Source: CAZWSX01 sp964636985 (lineage in GTDB: Bacteria; Planctomycetota; Planctomycetia; Pirellulales; Pirellulaceae). From it: a stretch of 64,000 nt of DNA. The notes under the pieces are model-generated. The model was not told the origin of the DNA. It saw nothing but the letters and a program-made list of their open reading frames with translations, and made no database searches. The DNA lies in the NCBI GenBank assembly GCA_964636985.1, contig CAZWSX010000004.1, forward strand, positions 344,556-408,555, given 5' to 3'. Below, one piece after another: positions 24,285 to 34,250 of this stretch; the stretch's first letter is position 1, and the number at the start of each line of letters is the position of its first letter. The translations under genes were made by a program, and so were the position numbers.

Positions 24285-25943
24285 CTACTTTGACGGGGCA
24301 GGTTGCACCGGCGGCGTCAGCATCAGCTCTTCGGTCACCGGCACGACGGGAGTCGGCATCGGGCCTTCCGACGGCGCCATTTCGGAAACTGCGAAAACGT
24401 CCCCCTGCTCTTGAAGGCGAATCTGCCAGCCGCCGCGTAAGGCTCGATGGATATCGATCAGAGCCAGGTTGATTTCGCCACGAGCGGAGGCGAGGTCGAT
24501 TTGTTGGCGGACCAGCACGTTTTGCAGGTTAAAAACCCGCTCGAAGCTGATCGTCCCTTCCTTGTATTGAGTTAAGGCGAGGTCGACCGATTTCTGGGTT
24601 GCCGCGGACGCTTCCTGCAATTGGTTCGCACGCTCTTGCGACTTGATGAACGAGATCAAGGCATTTTCAACTTCGTTGTTCGCCTTGAGAACGGTTTGCT
24701 GGTAATTGAACGCCGCCGTTTGGAAGCGAGCTTCGTATCGCGAAACGTTGTTTCGCAGACGGCCATAATTGAGCAGATTCCATCGGAATGTCGGCGAGAC
24801 AATTCCGCCAAAGGATGTGCCCCTGAACAAATCGGAGGCATCTGAAGCGGTCCAACCAAAGACCCCGTCGATCGAAAAGTGAGGATAGAGCTCGGAGGTA
24901 GCGATGCCGATTTCGGCGCTGGCTCCAGCGACCGCACGTTCCGCGGCGCGGACGTCGGGACGGCGACGAAGGAGTTCGCCAGGAATGCCGGCCGCAACCG
25001 ATTTCGGTGCGATCGGGAGCTGTCCGTCGCCAACTTGCGGTTGGAGATCGTATGCCGGCATCCCCATCAGCAAGCAAAGTTCGTTGTTGGCTTGCCGCAC
25101 CGTAGTTTCGAATTTCGGGATCAAGGCTTGCGTTTCGCTGAGCGTCGATTGCGCCTGCGTCACGTCGAGTTCGCTCGTCGCGCCTTCGTCAAAACGAGCT
25201 TTGGCCAGCTTGTAGCTACCTTCCTGGATCACCACATTTCGCTTCGCGAGGCGAACCATTTCTTGGGAGACCCGGAGCGTGGTGTAGGCTTTGGCGGTGT
25301 CGGCGACGGCAATTGCCAGAATGTCGTCGTAGAGTTCGATTTGCTGATCGAGTGCAGCGTCGGCTTGTTCGATCGAGCGGCGGTATCGCCCCCAGATATC
25401 GAGTTCCCACTGCATCCGTGGTCCGAAGTTGTAGAGGTCGAAGGCGCGCGTGGGATTACCAACACCCGGCAAGTTGCCGTTTTCACTGATCTGGATGCGG
25501 TTGTACGAGCCGTCGAGTGATTGGGCTTGTGGAAACAAGTTGCCAACGGTGACACCGCGAATCGCTCGATACTCAAGGATTCTTTGTCCCTGCGCGTGTA
25601 ACGGAATGTTGGACTCATAAGTCGCTTGCACAAACGAATTCAGAGCGGGATCGTTGAAAACAGTCCACCACGCGCGGTCGTCCTCGGAGTTCGAAACGAC
25701 TGCTGGATTGTTGAAATCGATCCAGTGCTCCGACACCGGCGCGGCTGGCTTGCAGTAGTTGGGGCCGACTTTAAAACCGTTGCGGTACCAATCGCCAATC
25801 GAGGTACACCCGGAAGAAATCGACGCCATCAGGATCAACGCCAACAGGTGTCCCCATTGGAGGGGTGTGGCGGAACGTGAAAATGTGACGCCTTTATCGC
25901 TGAGCGAAAGTTTGCGTTTCATGGCGACCTGCCTTGATTTCAC
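24285..25943 (-). CDS. TolC-like outer-membrane efflux lipoprotein (NodT family)
   Basis: 552 residues. The N-terminus ends in a lipobox (ALILMASISSGC, Cys at about 46), so it is a lipoprotein. Two outer-membrane efflux repeats follow: the first with WWTVFNDPALNSFVQATYESN and QYNRIQISENG-like positions, the second with LLRRRPDVRAAERAVAGASAEIG, a strong mark of the NodT family. Long helical stretches (e.g. VRQANNELCLLMGMPAYDL) make the periplasmic tunnel. A Pro/Thr-rich C-terminus ends the protein. A start at 25922 (MKRKLSL) is an alternative. It faces the HlyD/ABC exporter operon across 336 bp and is the probable outer channel of that exporter. Confidence 0.93.
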   Translation of the reverse strand: MKSRQVAMKRKLSLSDKGVTFSRSATPLQWGHLLALILMASISSGCTSIGDWYRNGFKVGPNYCKPAAPVSEHWIDFNNPAVVSNSEDDRAWWTVFNDPALNSFVQATYESNIPLHAQGQRILEYRAIRGVTVGNLFPQAQSLDGSYNRIQISENGNLPGVGNPTRAFDLYNFGPRMQWELDIWGRYRRSIEQADAALDQQIELYDDILAIAVADTAKAYTTLRVSQEMVRLAKRNVVIQEGSYKLAKARFDEGATSELDVTQAQSTLSETQALIPKFETTVRQANNELCLLMGMPAYDLQPQVGDGQLPIAPKSVAAGIPGELLRRRPDVRAAERAVAGASAEIGIATSELYPHFSIDGVFGWTASDASDLFRGTSFGGIVSPTFRWNLLNYGRLRNNVSRYEARFQTAAFNYQQTVLKANNEVENALISFIKSQERANQLQEASAATQKSVDLALTQYKEGTISFERVFNLQNVLVRQQIDLASARGEINLALIDIHRALRGGWQIRLQEQGDVFAVSEMAPSEGPMPTPVVPVTEELMLTPPVQPAPSK

Positions 25944-26279
25944 TTTCGTAGGTCGTGAAAAACAGTTGCGATCGGCGCCCGCGGCGCATGCGCTGTCTCA
26001 AGGAATATCAGCACAGGCGGTAATTCGAGTAAAGTTGAAGCGCGCTGCCACGCACAACCGGCAAAGGCGTCATAACCGGACCTCCGAGGCCGTTTCGGAT
26101 CTGCGTTCTGACAGTTGATGGTCGGAGTGATTATTGTGGCGACCTGCAGCAGCGGCGAAACTGCGTCTGAAAGGTCTCGAAAAGTCCTGTTGATCGCTGT
26201 GCGGAAGCGTTACACTGTCGGGCTGGGACTGGCATTTTGTTGATGTGCCGGATTAGTCATTTGTCGGGGTGATCGATCC
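25944..26279. other. Divergent promoter region between TolC-like and HlyD-like genes
   Basis: 336 bp without a supported gene. It must drive the TolC-like gene leftwards and the exporter/carbon-metabolism run rightwards. A short inverted repeat CGACCT/AGGTCG (25925-25930 and 25950-25955) spans the first codon of the TolC-like gene and could be an operator or a chance match. No other element was recognised. Confidence 0.5.
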
Positions 26280-27518
26280 ATGTCGAAGACCGTCGTGCGG
26301 CTCGTTGTCATTCTCGCCATTGCCGGTGTCGCCAGCTTTGCCGCGTATCAGTACTGGCTTAATCAGCAGAACGCCCTTCCGGCTGGAATTGCGTCGGGTA
26401 ACGGACGCATTGAGGCAAAGCTCGTCGATATTGCGGCTAAGGAGTCGCTCCGCGTCAAAGAGGTACGGGTCGACGAAGGCGATATTGTTCAGCCGGGCCA
26501 AGTGGTGGTGGTCATGGACACCTCGACCCTCGATGCCCAACTTGAGCAAGCCAAGGCCGAGGAGTTAACGGCGGAAGAGAAAGTCGCTGTCAACAAAGCG
26601 ACGATCGTGCAGAAGAAGAGCGAAGTCAAGCTCGCCGAGACAGAACTGGTTCGCTACAAAAAACTCCGCGAAAAGAATGCCACCTCTCAGCAGGACGTCG
26701 ACCGTCATGAGACGGCCCTTGAAGTGTCCCAGGCAGCGTTGGACAAAGAGAACGCAGCCCTTCGGACGGCCGAACAAGAAGTGAAGGTGGCAGCGGCCAA
26801 CGTGGCAACCATTAAAACGCGGATTGATGATGCGACGTTGGCCTCTCCGGTCCGCGGGCGCGTACTCTATCGCCTCACGGAAGTTGGCGAAGTGCTGCAA
26901 CCTGGAGGCAAGGCGCTCACAATTGTCAATTTGGAAGACGTCTACATGGAGATCTTTTTGCCGTCGGAACAGGCGGGCAAGATCAAGATTGGCGCCGATG
27001 CAAGGCTAACCGTAGACCACGTGCCAGGTAAATCGGCAGCAGCGAAAGTCAGTTTTGTGTCACCCGAGGCCCAGTTTACGCCCAAGCAAGTGGAGACCAA
27101 AAGCGAACGTGACAAGCTGATGTTTCGCGTCAAGATCCAGGCGCCTCAGGAACTCGTTCAAGCTTTTATCGAACGGATCAAGACGGGCGTGCGTGGCGTG
27201 GGATATGTCAAGCTCGACGACGCGACGCCATGGCCGGCGAATCTGTCGAACGTCGTAAAGCCCGAAGATTTCGCGAAGCAGATAGAAGCGGAGGCGCCCA
27301 AGGATTCGCCTGACGCAAAGGCAACGGACAAAGCTAAGGCAAAAGAGACGAAAACGAAAGAAGCAAATTCAGAAGAGTCGACCACCAAGAAAACGACGAC
27401 AGAAGAGACCAAGACAAGCGATACGACGACAGAAGAGCAAAAGACGGACGAAGGGAGTACGGAATCGTCGCCTGCCAAGAGCGGGGATGAAGAAGAAGCG
27501 AAATCAGAAACGCCCTAG
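26280..27518 (+). CDS. HlyD-family membrane-fusion protein with Thr/Glu/Lys-rich tail
   Basis: 412 residues. One membrane helix near the start (about 5-26, VRLVVILAIAGVASFAAYQYW) anchors it in the inner membrane. A barrel/lipoyl-type half (GNGRIEAKLVDIAAKESL, VRVDEGDIVQPGQVVVVMD), a long coiled-coil hairpin (about 90-185, with LRTAEQEVKVAAANVATIK) and the returning half (ASPVRGRVLYRLTEVGEVL) follow. From about 345 the protein is a low-complexity tail of Thr, Glu, Lys and Ser (e.g. KETKTKEANSEESTTKK), unusual for this family. It is the first gene of the exporter and is 27 bp upstream of the ABC gene, the order of E. coli yhiI-rbbA-yhhJ. Confidence 0.92.
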   Translation: MSKTVVRLVVILAIAGVASFAAYQYWLNQQNALPAGIASGNGRIEAKLVDIAAKESLRVKEVRVDEGDIVQPGQVVVVMDTSTLDAQLEQAKAEELTAEEKVAVNKATIVQKKSEVKLAETELVRYKKLREKNATSQQDVDRHETALEVSQAALDKENAALRTAEQEVKVAAANVATIKTRIDDATLASPVRGRVLYRLTEVGEVLQPGGKALTIVNLEDVYMEIFLPSEQAGKIKIGADARLTVDHVPGKSAAAKVSFVSPEAQFTPKQVETKSERDKLMFRVKIQAPQELVQAFIERIKTGVRGVGYVKLDDATPWPANLSNVVKPEDFAKQIEAEAPKDSPDAKATDKAKAKETKTKEANSEESTTKKTTTEETKTSDTTTEEQKTDEGSTESSPAKSGDEEEAKSETP

Positions 27519-27545
27519 CACCGCAGCCCAACGAGACACAACACC

Positions 27546-30335
27546 ATGGATTCCACGGCGTCCGAGTCGAAAGACTCGTCGGGCGGCGGTAAACCGGTTG
27601 TGACGATTGACAGCGTCACACATCACTATTGCAAAACACGCGCGCTCGACTCCATTTCGCTCGACATTCCCAGCGGAATCATGGTGGGCGTCGTAGGCCC
27701 GGACGGCGTCGGCAAATCGACCCTTCTTGCTCTCGTTGCAGGCTCGAAGAAGCTGCAAAAAGGGAAGGTGATGGTGTTGGATGGGGACATGGGAGATGTC
27801 CGCCACCGCCGCAGTGTTTGCCCTCGCATCGCCTACATGCCGCAGGGGCTCGGCAAGAATCTCTATCTGGAACTGAGCGTCTACGACAACGTCGATTTCA
27901 TGGCGCAGCTGTTCGGGCTATCGCGCGCCGAGCGCCCCGCGAAGGTACGGGAACTACTTGAGGCGACCGGACTGGGCCCGTTTGCCGATCGGCCGGCCGG
28001 CAAGTTGTCGGGGGGCATGAAACAAAAAGTGGGGCTGTGCGGTGCACTGGTTCACGAGCCCGATTTGCTGATTCTGGATGAGCCGACCACTGGCGTCGAT
28101 CCGCTTTCGCGACAGCAGTTTTGGACGCTGATCGACGATATTCGCGCGGGTCGCCCCAGCATGAGCGTCGTCATTTCGACGGCTTACATGGATGAGGCGC
28201 AGAAGTGGGACTGGATCGTCGCCATGGACGACGGGAAAGTCCTCTCGACCGGCACTCCCAAAGAGCTGATGCAGCGAACGGGCACGACCGACTTGGAAAA
28301 GTGTTTCATCAAGCTCCTTCCGGAGTCGAAAACGCAGGGGCACCAGGAACTGATCATTCCGCCACGGAACAGGAGCAATCCCGAAATCGCGATCGACGCG
28401 AACGGTCTCACTCGCCGGTTCGGAACGTTCACCGCCGTGGACCACGTCACGCTCTCCATTGAACGGGGCGAAATCTTCGGCTTTCTCGGCAGCAATGGCT
28501 GCGGCAAGTCGACCACGATGAAGATGCTCACCGGGCTGTTGCCGCCGACGGAAGGTACGGCGACGTTGTTCGGCAAATCGGTCGAAGCGGGCAGCATGGA
28601 GGTCCGCAAAAATCTGGGCTACATGACGCAGGCCTTTTCGCTCTACGGCGAATTGACCGTGCGGCAAAACCTGGTACTTGATGCCAGGCTCTACCATATT
28701 CCGGCTGCGAAGGCGAAAGCGCGGATCACAGAACTCGTGGAAAAATTCGGCCTCGGGCCGCACATGGATGCGCTGGCGGACGATTTGCCGATGGGACTCA
28801 AGCAGCGGCTCTCGTTGGCGGTCGCCGTTTTGCACGATCCCCAGATCTTGATCCTTGACGAACCAACGTCCGGCGTGGATCCCGTTGCCCGCGACAGTTT
28901 TTGGGAACTCCTGATCGACCTGTCACGCAACCAAGGCGTAACAATCTTCGTGACGACTCACTTCATGAGCGAAGGGATGCGCTGTGATCGCATTTCTCTG
29001 ATGCACGCGGGACGTGTGCTGGCCTGTGATGAGCCCCAAAAGCTGATTGACGATCGAAAAGCGAGCGGCCTGGAAGAGGCCTTTATCGGATACATGGAGG
29101 ACGCCATCGCTGAGGCCAAGAAGGGGAAGCCCGAGCAAAAACCTGCTGCCGCGGAGCCTCCCGCGGCAAAGGCGAAGGCGGCCTCACACGCTGGCGGAAG
29201 CGGACTTGGGAGCGGGTTGGTTCGGGTCGCGGCTTATACTCGAAATGAAACGGTGCAAATTCTGCGCGATCCGATTCGGCTCTTGTTCGCGTTTGCGGGC
29301 TCGGCGCTCTTGATGCTCGCCTTTGGGTTCGGGATCACGACCGACGTCGAACACATCCGTTTCGCGGCCCTCGACGAAGATCAGACGCCGGAAAGCCGAG
29401 CCTATCTGGAGCAATTCGCTTCGACGCCGCGCTATTTCGAAAAAACACCCGCGGTCGTGTCACCTGAAGACGCGTTGGAGCGGTTGCAGTCGGACGACAT
29501 TTCGCTCGTGATCAACATGCCGCCCAATTTTGGCCGCGATCTAAGGCGTGGTAATAAGCCTACGGTTCTTGCTCAGGTCGACGGCGCCAACACCTTTCGC
29601 GGCGAGACTGTCTCGCAATACACCCAGGGCGTGCATCAAACGATGTTGAATTACCCCTCGACCGCACTCCAAACGGGTCAGAAAAAGTACACGGCGGATA
29701 TCGAAGAGCGGTACATGTACAACCCGACCTTCGAGAGCATCTATTCGATCGTGCCTAGCGTTCCTGCGCTGCTGCTCGTGCTCATTCCGGCAATCTTGAT
29801 GGCGGTGAGCATTGTCCGAGAAAAGGAACTCGGCTCGATGATCAACTTTTATGTGACGCCGACCGGGCGGTTCGAGTATTTGCTGGGTAAGCAAATCCCC
29901 TACATCGTCATCGGAATGTTGAATTTCTTCATTCTTGTTGCAATGGCGCGAATCGTGTTCGGTGTCCCCGTAAAGGGAAACTTCTTAATGCTCACCTTCG
30001 TTACGCTGCTCTATGTCACGGCGACGACCGGCATCGGCATGATGATTTCCACGTTTACCAGTAGCCAGGTGGCGGCGGTATTCATTACGGCGATCATTAC
30101 GATTATCCCCACGGTGCAGTTTTCTGGTTTGTTGCAGCCGGTGTCGACGCTTCAAGGGCAGGCCCGCGTCGTCGGTTCGATCTGGCCGACGACGTACTAC
30201 ATGCACTCGAGTGTCGGGGCCTATACGAAAGGGCTCACGGCAGACCTCATGCTGCCAGACGTCATCTTTTTAGGGTGCGCTGGGCCGCTCTTGTGGGGTG
30301 TCAGCATTCTTGGCCTTTCCAAGCAGGAGAAGTAA
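27546..30335 (+). CDS. RbbA-like ABC transporter: two ATPase domains fused to a permease
   Basis: 929 residues. First ATPase domain (about 18-255): Walker A GPDGVGKST, signature LSGGMKQKVGL, Walker B LLILDEPTTGVDP; the switch position reads STAYMDEA instead of a histidine, as in RbbA-type proteins. Second domain (about 280-520): Walker A GSNGCGKST, signature-like LPMGLKQRLSL, Walker B ILILDEPTSGVDP, H-loop VTTHFMSEG. An Ala/Lys/Pro-rich linker leads to an ABC-2 permease (about 565-929) with one helix, a large outer domain and five or six C-terminal helices. It is 3 bp upstream of a second permease. With the HlyD-like and TolC-like proteins it should form a tripartite exporter; substrate unknown. 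Confidence 0.94.
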   Translation: MDSTASESKDSSGGGKPVVTIDSVTHHYCKTRALDSISLDIPSGIMVGVVGPDGVGKSTLLALVAGSKKLQKGKVMVLDGDMGDVRHRRSVCPRIAYMPQGLGKNLYLELSVYDNVDFMAQLFGLSRAERPAKVRELLEATGLGPFADRPAGKLSGGMKQKVGLCGALVHEPDLLILDEPTTGVDPLSRQQFWTLIDDIRAGRPSMSVVISTAYMDEAQKWDWIVAMDDGKVLSTGTPKELMQRTGTTDLEKCFIKLLPESKTQGHQELIIPPRNRSNPEIAIDANGLTRRFGTFTAVDHVTLSIERGEIFGFLGSNGCGKSTTMKMLTGLLPPTEGTATLFGKSVEAGSMEVRKNLGYMTQAFSLYGELTVRQNLVLDARLYHIPAAKAKARITELVEKFGLGPHMDALADDLPMGLKQRLSLAVAVLHDPQILILDEPTSGVDPVARDSFWELLIDLSRNQGVTIFVTTHFMSEGMRCDRISLMHAGRVLACDEPQKLIDDRKASGLEEAFIGYMEDAIAEAKKGKPEQKPAAAEPPAAKAKAASHAGGSGLGSGLVRVAAYTRNETVQILRDPIRLLFAFAGSALLMLAFGFGITTDVEHIRFAALDEDQTPESRAYLEQFASTPRYFEKTPAVVSPEDALERLQSDDISLVINMPPNFGRDLRRGNKPTVLAQVDGANTFRGETVSQYTQGVHQTMLNYPSTALQTGQKKYTADIEERYMYNPTFESIYSIVPSVPALLLVLIPAILMAVSIVREKELGSMINFYVTPTGRFEYLLGKQIPYIVIGMLNFFILVAMARIVFGVPVKGNFLMLTFVTLLYVTATTGIGMMISTFTSSQVAAVFITAIITIIPTVQFSGLLQPVSTLQGQARVVGSIWPTTYYMHSSVGAYTKGLTADLMLPDVIFLGCAGPLLWGVSILGLSKQEK

Positions 30336-30338
30336 GGG

Positions 30339-31463
30339 ATGACCTCCGCCCTCAACATCTTCTGGCTTGGAATCAAGGAGCTGCGCAGCCTTTCGAGCGA
30401 CATCGTGATGCTCCTGTTTGTGGTGTATGCGTTCACTGGGGCCATCTACATCCAGGCGACGGGTACGTCCAACGAAGTCAACAACGCGTCGATCGCGTTC
30501 GTCGACGAGGATGGGTCCGCGCTCGCGCAAGAGCTGGTGAACGCCTTCTATCCGCCGCGTTTTCAGAAACCGGTGCTGATTCAGGCCCACCAGGTGGAAG
30601 ATGCCATGGACGAGGGGCGGTTCATGTTTGTCGTGACCGTTCCGCCGCAATTTGAGCAAGACTTGCGCGCTGGCCGCAATCCTGGCCTGCAAGTGAGCAT
30701 CGATGCCACCGCGATGCAGCAGGCGGGCATCGGTGCCAGCTACATCAAGAATATTGTGAGCGATCGAATTGCCAACTTCATGACGCGGACCGATCAAACG
30801 CCGCCGCCGCCGGTCGACCTTGTTGTCCGCAAGATGTTCAATCCCAACGGGGTTTCGTACTGGTTCACCAGCGTCGTCGCGATCATCAATCAGATTTCAC
30901 TGCTGACGATCGTCTTAACCGGAGCTGCGGTGATTCGTGAGCGAGAACACGGCACCCTAGAGCACTTGCTGGTGATGCCGCTCTCAGCATTTGAGATCGC
31001 GATGGCGAAAGTTCTCGCCAATGGCCTCATGATCTTGGTTGCGACCGGCGCCTCGGTCTTTCTGGTGGTGCGGGCGGTCCTTCAGGTCCCCTTCGCCGGT
31101 TCGATGCAGCTTTGGTTTTGCGGCGTGGTGCTCTATCTCTTCTTCGCGACCGCACTGGGGATCTACCTGGGAACCGTCTCGCGATCGATGGCTCAGTTTT
31201 CGTTGCTCATCATCTTGGTGGTAATGGTGTTGCAACTGCTTTCAGGTGGATCGACGCCTGTCGAGAGCCAGCCGAAGTGGCTTCAGTACTTGACTTACTT
31301 GTTGCCGTCGCGGCACTTTGTCAGTTTTTCGCAGATCATTATTTATCGCGGCGGAGGATTGCGCGCGGTCTTGGAACATTTTCTTGTCGTCGGCGGTATT
31401 GGCCTGGCATTCTTCATTTACAGCTTGTCGCTTTTCCGCAGGTCGATTGCCGTGACGAAGTAA
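30339..31463 (+). CDS. ABC-2 type permease (YhhJ-like)
   Basis: 374 residues with one N-terminal helix (about 18-38), a periplasmic domain (about 40-180, including VTVPPQFEQDLRAGRNPGLQV) and five or six C-terminal helices. The motif VIREREHGTLEHLLVMPLSA is the hallmark of ABC-2 permeases of this group. It pairs with the permease half of the preceding fusion protein, from which it is 3 bp away, and ends 38 bp before glgX. Part of the same exporter; substrate unknown. Confidence 0.93.
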   Translation: MTSALNIFWLGIKELRSLSSDIVMLLFVVYAFTGAIYIQATGTSNEVNNASIAFVDEDGSALAQELVNAFYPPRFQKPVLIQAHQVEDAMDEGRFMFVVTVPPQFEQDLRAGRNPGLQVSIDATAMQQAGIGASYIKNIVSDRIANFMTRTDQTPPPPVDLVVRKMFNPNGVSYWFTSVVAIINQISLLTIVLTGAAVIREREHGTLEHLLVMPLSAFEIAMAKVLANGLMILVATGASVFLVVRAVLQVPFAGSMQLWFCGVVLYLFFATALGIYLGTVSRSMAQFSLLIILVVMVLQLLSGGSTPVESQPKWLQYLTYLLPSRHFVSFSQIIIYRGGGLRAVLEHFLVVGGIGLAFFIYSLSLFRRSIAVTK

Positions 31464-31501
31464 CACCGGCGGCCCCGAATCGCAGCTGGGAGTTTGGAGC
31501 C

Positions 31502-33559
31502 ATGATCCAACCAAAAACGACCGGTCGCAGTTCGCCTTTAGGGGCGTCGATTCTCGACGGCGGCGTCAATTTCAGTCTCTTCTCGCGCACGGCAACGGGC
31601 GTCGACTTGTTGCTTTTCAATCGCGTCGACGATGCGAAGCCATCGCAAGTGATTTCGCTTGACCCCTGCGTGAACCGCTCGTACCACTATTGGCATCGCT
31701 TTGTGCCTGGTCTGAAGGCCGGCCAATTGTACGGATACCGCGTCACGGGCCCCGATGTGCCTCAAACGGGGATGCGATTCAATTCCGCCAAGACGCTGGT
31801 CGATCCCTACGGCCGCGGCGTGGTGGTTCCCGAGCATTACGATCGCTCGGCGGCGGCAGGCCCTGCCGACAACGCCGGCGTTGCCATGAAGAGCGTTGTG
31901 GTCGATTCATCCACGTACGACTGGGAAGAAGACCAGCCGCTAGGGCGACCCTCCGCGCAGACCATCATCTACGAGATGCACGTGCGTGGATTCACGAAAC
32001 ATCCCAGCTCCAAAGTCACGGAATCAAAACGCGGCACCTACGCCGGGGTGATCGAGAAGATCCCTTATCTCCAGAAGCTTGGCATCACCGCAGTCGAGTT
32101 GATGCCGGTCTTTCAATTCGATCCGCAAGACGCTCCGCATGGCAAGATCAACTATTGGGGCTATGCGCCGATCTCCTTCTTTGCGCCGCACACGGCTTAT
32201 AGCTCCCGCCAGGATCCGCTCGGGCCGATCAACGAATTTCGCGACATGGTGAAGGCATTTCACCGTGCAGGGATCGAAGTCATCCTCGACGTGGTCTTCA
32301 ACCACACGGCCGAAGGGAACGAGCGCGGTCCCACGCTCAGCTTCCGCGGCATCGATAACCGCACTTATTACATCCTGGAGCAGGGCGGTGAGTACTATTC
32401 CAACTACACCGGCTGCGGAAACACGCTCAACGGCAATCACCCCATCGTTCGTCGCATGATCATCGATAGCTTGCGCTACTGGGTGCAGGAAATGCATGTC
32501 GACGGATTTCGATTCGATCTGGCGTCGATTCTTTCCCGTGACGGGCAGGGGAATCCGCTCCCCAATCCGCCCGTGATCTGGGATATCGAATCCGACCCCG
32601 TGCTTTCGACCACAAAGCTTTTCGCCGAAGCCTGGGACGCTGCGGGACTCTACCAGGTGGGAACTTTCGTCGGCGATGCTTGGAAGGAATGGAATGGGCG
32701 CTTCCGGGACGATGTCCGCGACTTTCTTCGTGGCATACCGGGCGCCGTACGAAGTGTTGCCGACCGCATGGTCGGTAGTCCCGAGATATTCGGTCACGAC
32801 GGGCGCGACGTCGAACAGAGCGTCAACTTCGCCACCTGCCACGATGGATTCACGCTCAACGATCTCGTTTCTTACAACGACAAGCACAACGAGGCCAATA
32901 GCGAATCGAATCGCGACGGCGCCAACGACAACCGAAGCTGGAACTGTGGCGTGGAAGGGCCGACCGACGATCCGCTGATCGAATCGATACGGGCCCGGCA
33001 GATCAAGAATTTCTTCACCCTCACGATGCTCTCACTAGGCATTCCGATGTTCGTGATGGGAGATGAACTGCGCCGAACGCAGGGTGGGAACAACAATGCC
33101 TATTGCCAGGACAACGAGATCAGCTGGCTCGATTGGTCGCTGGCCGACCGGCACGCCGACTTGCATCGTTTTGTGAGCATACTTTGCGCTCGGCGAGGTG
33201 TCCGCGATTACGAACACGAGCGGCAGCGATTGAGCATTCACACGTTGCTTGGCAGCGCCAAGCTTGCCTGGCACGGCGTCAAGCTCGGCGAACCCGACTG
33301 GGGCGACAATTCTCGCAGCCTGGCCATGAGTGGTTTCCTCAAGAATGAAGGGATGCAGTTGCATCTCATGCTCAATGCGTACTGGGAGCCTCTTGTGTTC
33401 GAACTGCCGGTTCTCCCCTCGGGCAAGTGGCAGCGCTGGATCGATACGGGGTTCGACTCGCCCCACGATATCGCAGCCTTAAATGAGTCGCCGACTATCG
33501 AGGGAAACACCTATCGGGTCGCGGATCGATCGGTGGTGATGCTCATCGCGACTGTTTAG
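31502..33559 (+). CDS. glgX: Glycogen debranching enzyme (isoamylase type, GH13)
   Basis: 685 residues from the ATG at 31502, with a GGAG about 5 nt upstream. The N-terminal carbohydrate-binding domain (SSPLGASILDGGVNFSLFS) and the GH13 barrel follow: IYEMHVRGFTKHPSS, VELMPVFQFDP, ILDVVFNHTAEGN, VDGFRFDLASIL (nucleophile D), LFAEAWDAAG (acid/base E) and NFATCHDGFTLNDLV (third D). The NNNAYCQDNEISWLDW motif is typical of GlgX/TreX proteins. It hydrolyses alpha-1,6 branches in glycogen. It lies 38 bp after the exporter permease and 12 bp before the HAD gene, so it seems to be part of the same operon. Confidence 0.95.
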   Translation: MIQPKTTGRSSPLGASILDGGVNFSLFSRTATGVDLLLFNRVDDAKPSQVISLDPCVNRSYHYWHRFVPGLKAGQLYGYRVTGPDVPQTGMRFNSAKTLVDPYGRGVVVPEHYDRSAAAGPADNAGVAMKSVVVDSSTYDWEEDQPLGRPSAQTIIYEMHVRGFTKHPSSKVTESKRGTYAGVIEKIPYLQKLGITAVELMPVFQFDPQDAPHGKINYWGYAPISFFAPHTAYSSRQDPLGPINEFRDMVKAFHRAGIEVILDVVFNHTAEGNERGPTLSFRGIDNRTYYILEQGGEYYSNYTGCGNTLNGNHPIVRRMIIDSLRYWVQEMHVDGFRFDLASILSRDGQGNPLPNPPVIWDIESDPVLSTTKLFAEAWDAAGLYQVGTFVGDAWKEWNGRFRDDVRDFLRGIPGAVRSVADRMVGSPEIFGHDGRDVEQSVNFATCHDGFTLNDLVSYNDKHNEANSESNRDGANDNRSWNCGVEGPTDDPLIESIRARQIKNFFTLTMLSLGIPMFVMGDELRRTQGGNNNAYCQDNEISWLDWSLADRHADLHRFVSILCARRGVRDYEHERQRLSIHTLLGSAKLAWHGVKLGEPDWGDNSRSLAMSGFLKNEGMQLHLMLNAYWEPLVFELPVLPSGKWQRWIDTGFDSPHDIAALNESPTIEGNTYRVADRSVVMLIATV

Positions 33560-33571
33560 GAGCAGGAACCC

Positions 33572-34249
33572 GTGAGCCAAGGAATTCCTCAAGAACAAAT
33601 TGCCGGTGTCCTCGTCAGCGACTTCGACGGCACCATGACGACGCACGACTTCTATCGGCTTGCGCTTCAGTCGCTCATGCCGGCAGACGTTCCCGATTAT
33701 TGGGCGGCCTATCGATCGGGAAAGATCACGCACTTCGAAGCGCTCCGACGCTACTTCGCTTCGATTCGCAAGAGCGAGGACGAGGTCTTGGATGTCGTGT
33801 GGAAGATGGAACTCGATCCCATGCTCGCCGCGGCAGTCAAGAAGCTGCGCGACGCAAGGTGGCGGGTGATCGTCGCCTCCGCGGGCTGCGATTGGTACAT
33901 TTCGCGGCTTCTATCGCACGCCCAGGTGGCGCTGGAGTGCCATGCCAATCCGGGCAAGTTCGTGCACGGCCAAGGCTTGCTTATGGAACTGCCCATTGAG
34001 TCACCTTACTTCTCGCGTGAGTTGGGAATCGACAAGACGGCGATTGTCCAGACGTTTTTAGATTCCGGAGTAACGGTTGCCTATGCAGGCGATGGATTCC
34101 CCGACGTCGCGCCTGCGAAGCTTGTTTCGGAGAACCTCCGCTTCGCACGGGCAGACTTGCGCGATGTCTTACAGCAAGAGCAATTGGGCTTTCAAAGTTA
34201 CGGCAGCTGGTCGGATATTGCCGAGCAACTCGTGAAGCGGAGCCCGTAA
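33572..34249 (+). CDS. HAD-superfamily phosphatase (MtnX/SerB-like)
   Basis: 225 residues with a GTG start (33572) preceded by AGGAGCAGG. Motif I is SDFDGTMT (nucleophile D17, D19), motif II is VIVASAGCDWY, and the C-terminal motif is AYAGDGFPDVAPAK. The small alpha cap between motif I and II (about 25-85) puts it with MtnX/PSP-type enzymes. The substrate is unknown. The next gene, a glycerol-1-phosphate dehydrogenase-like enzyme, starts 1 bp after its stop, which suggests coupled translation and a shared pathway, perhaps glycerol phosphate turnover. Confidence 0.85.
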   Translation: MSQGIPQEQIAGVLVSDFDGTMTTHDFYRLALQSLMPADVPDYWAAYRSGKITHFEALRRYFASIRKSEDEVLDVVWKMELDPMLAAAVKKLRDARWRVIVASAGCDWYISRLLSHAQVALECHANPGKFVHGQGLLMELPIESPYFSRELGIDKTAIVQTFLDSGVTVAYAGDGFPDVAPAKLVSENLRFARADLRDVLQQEQLGFQSYGSWSDIAEQLVKRSP

Positions 34250-34250
34250 C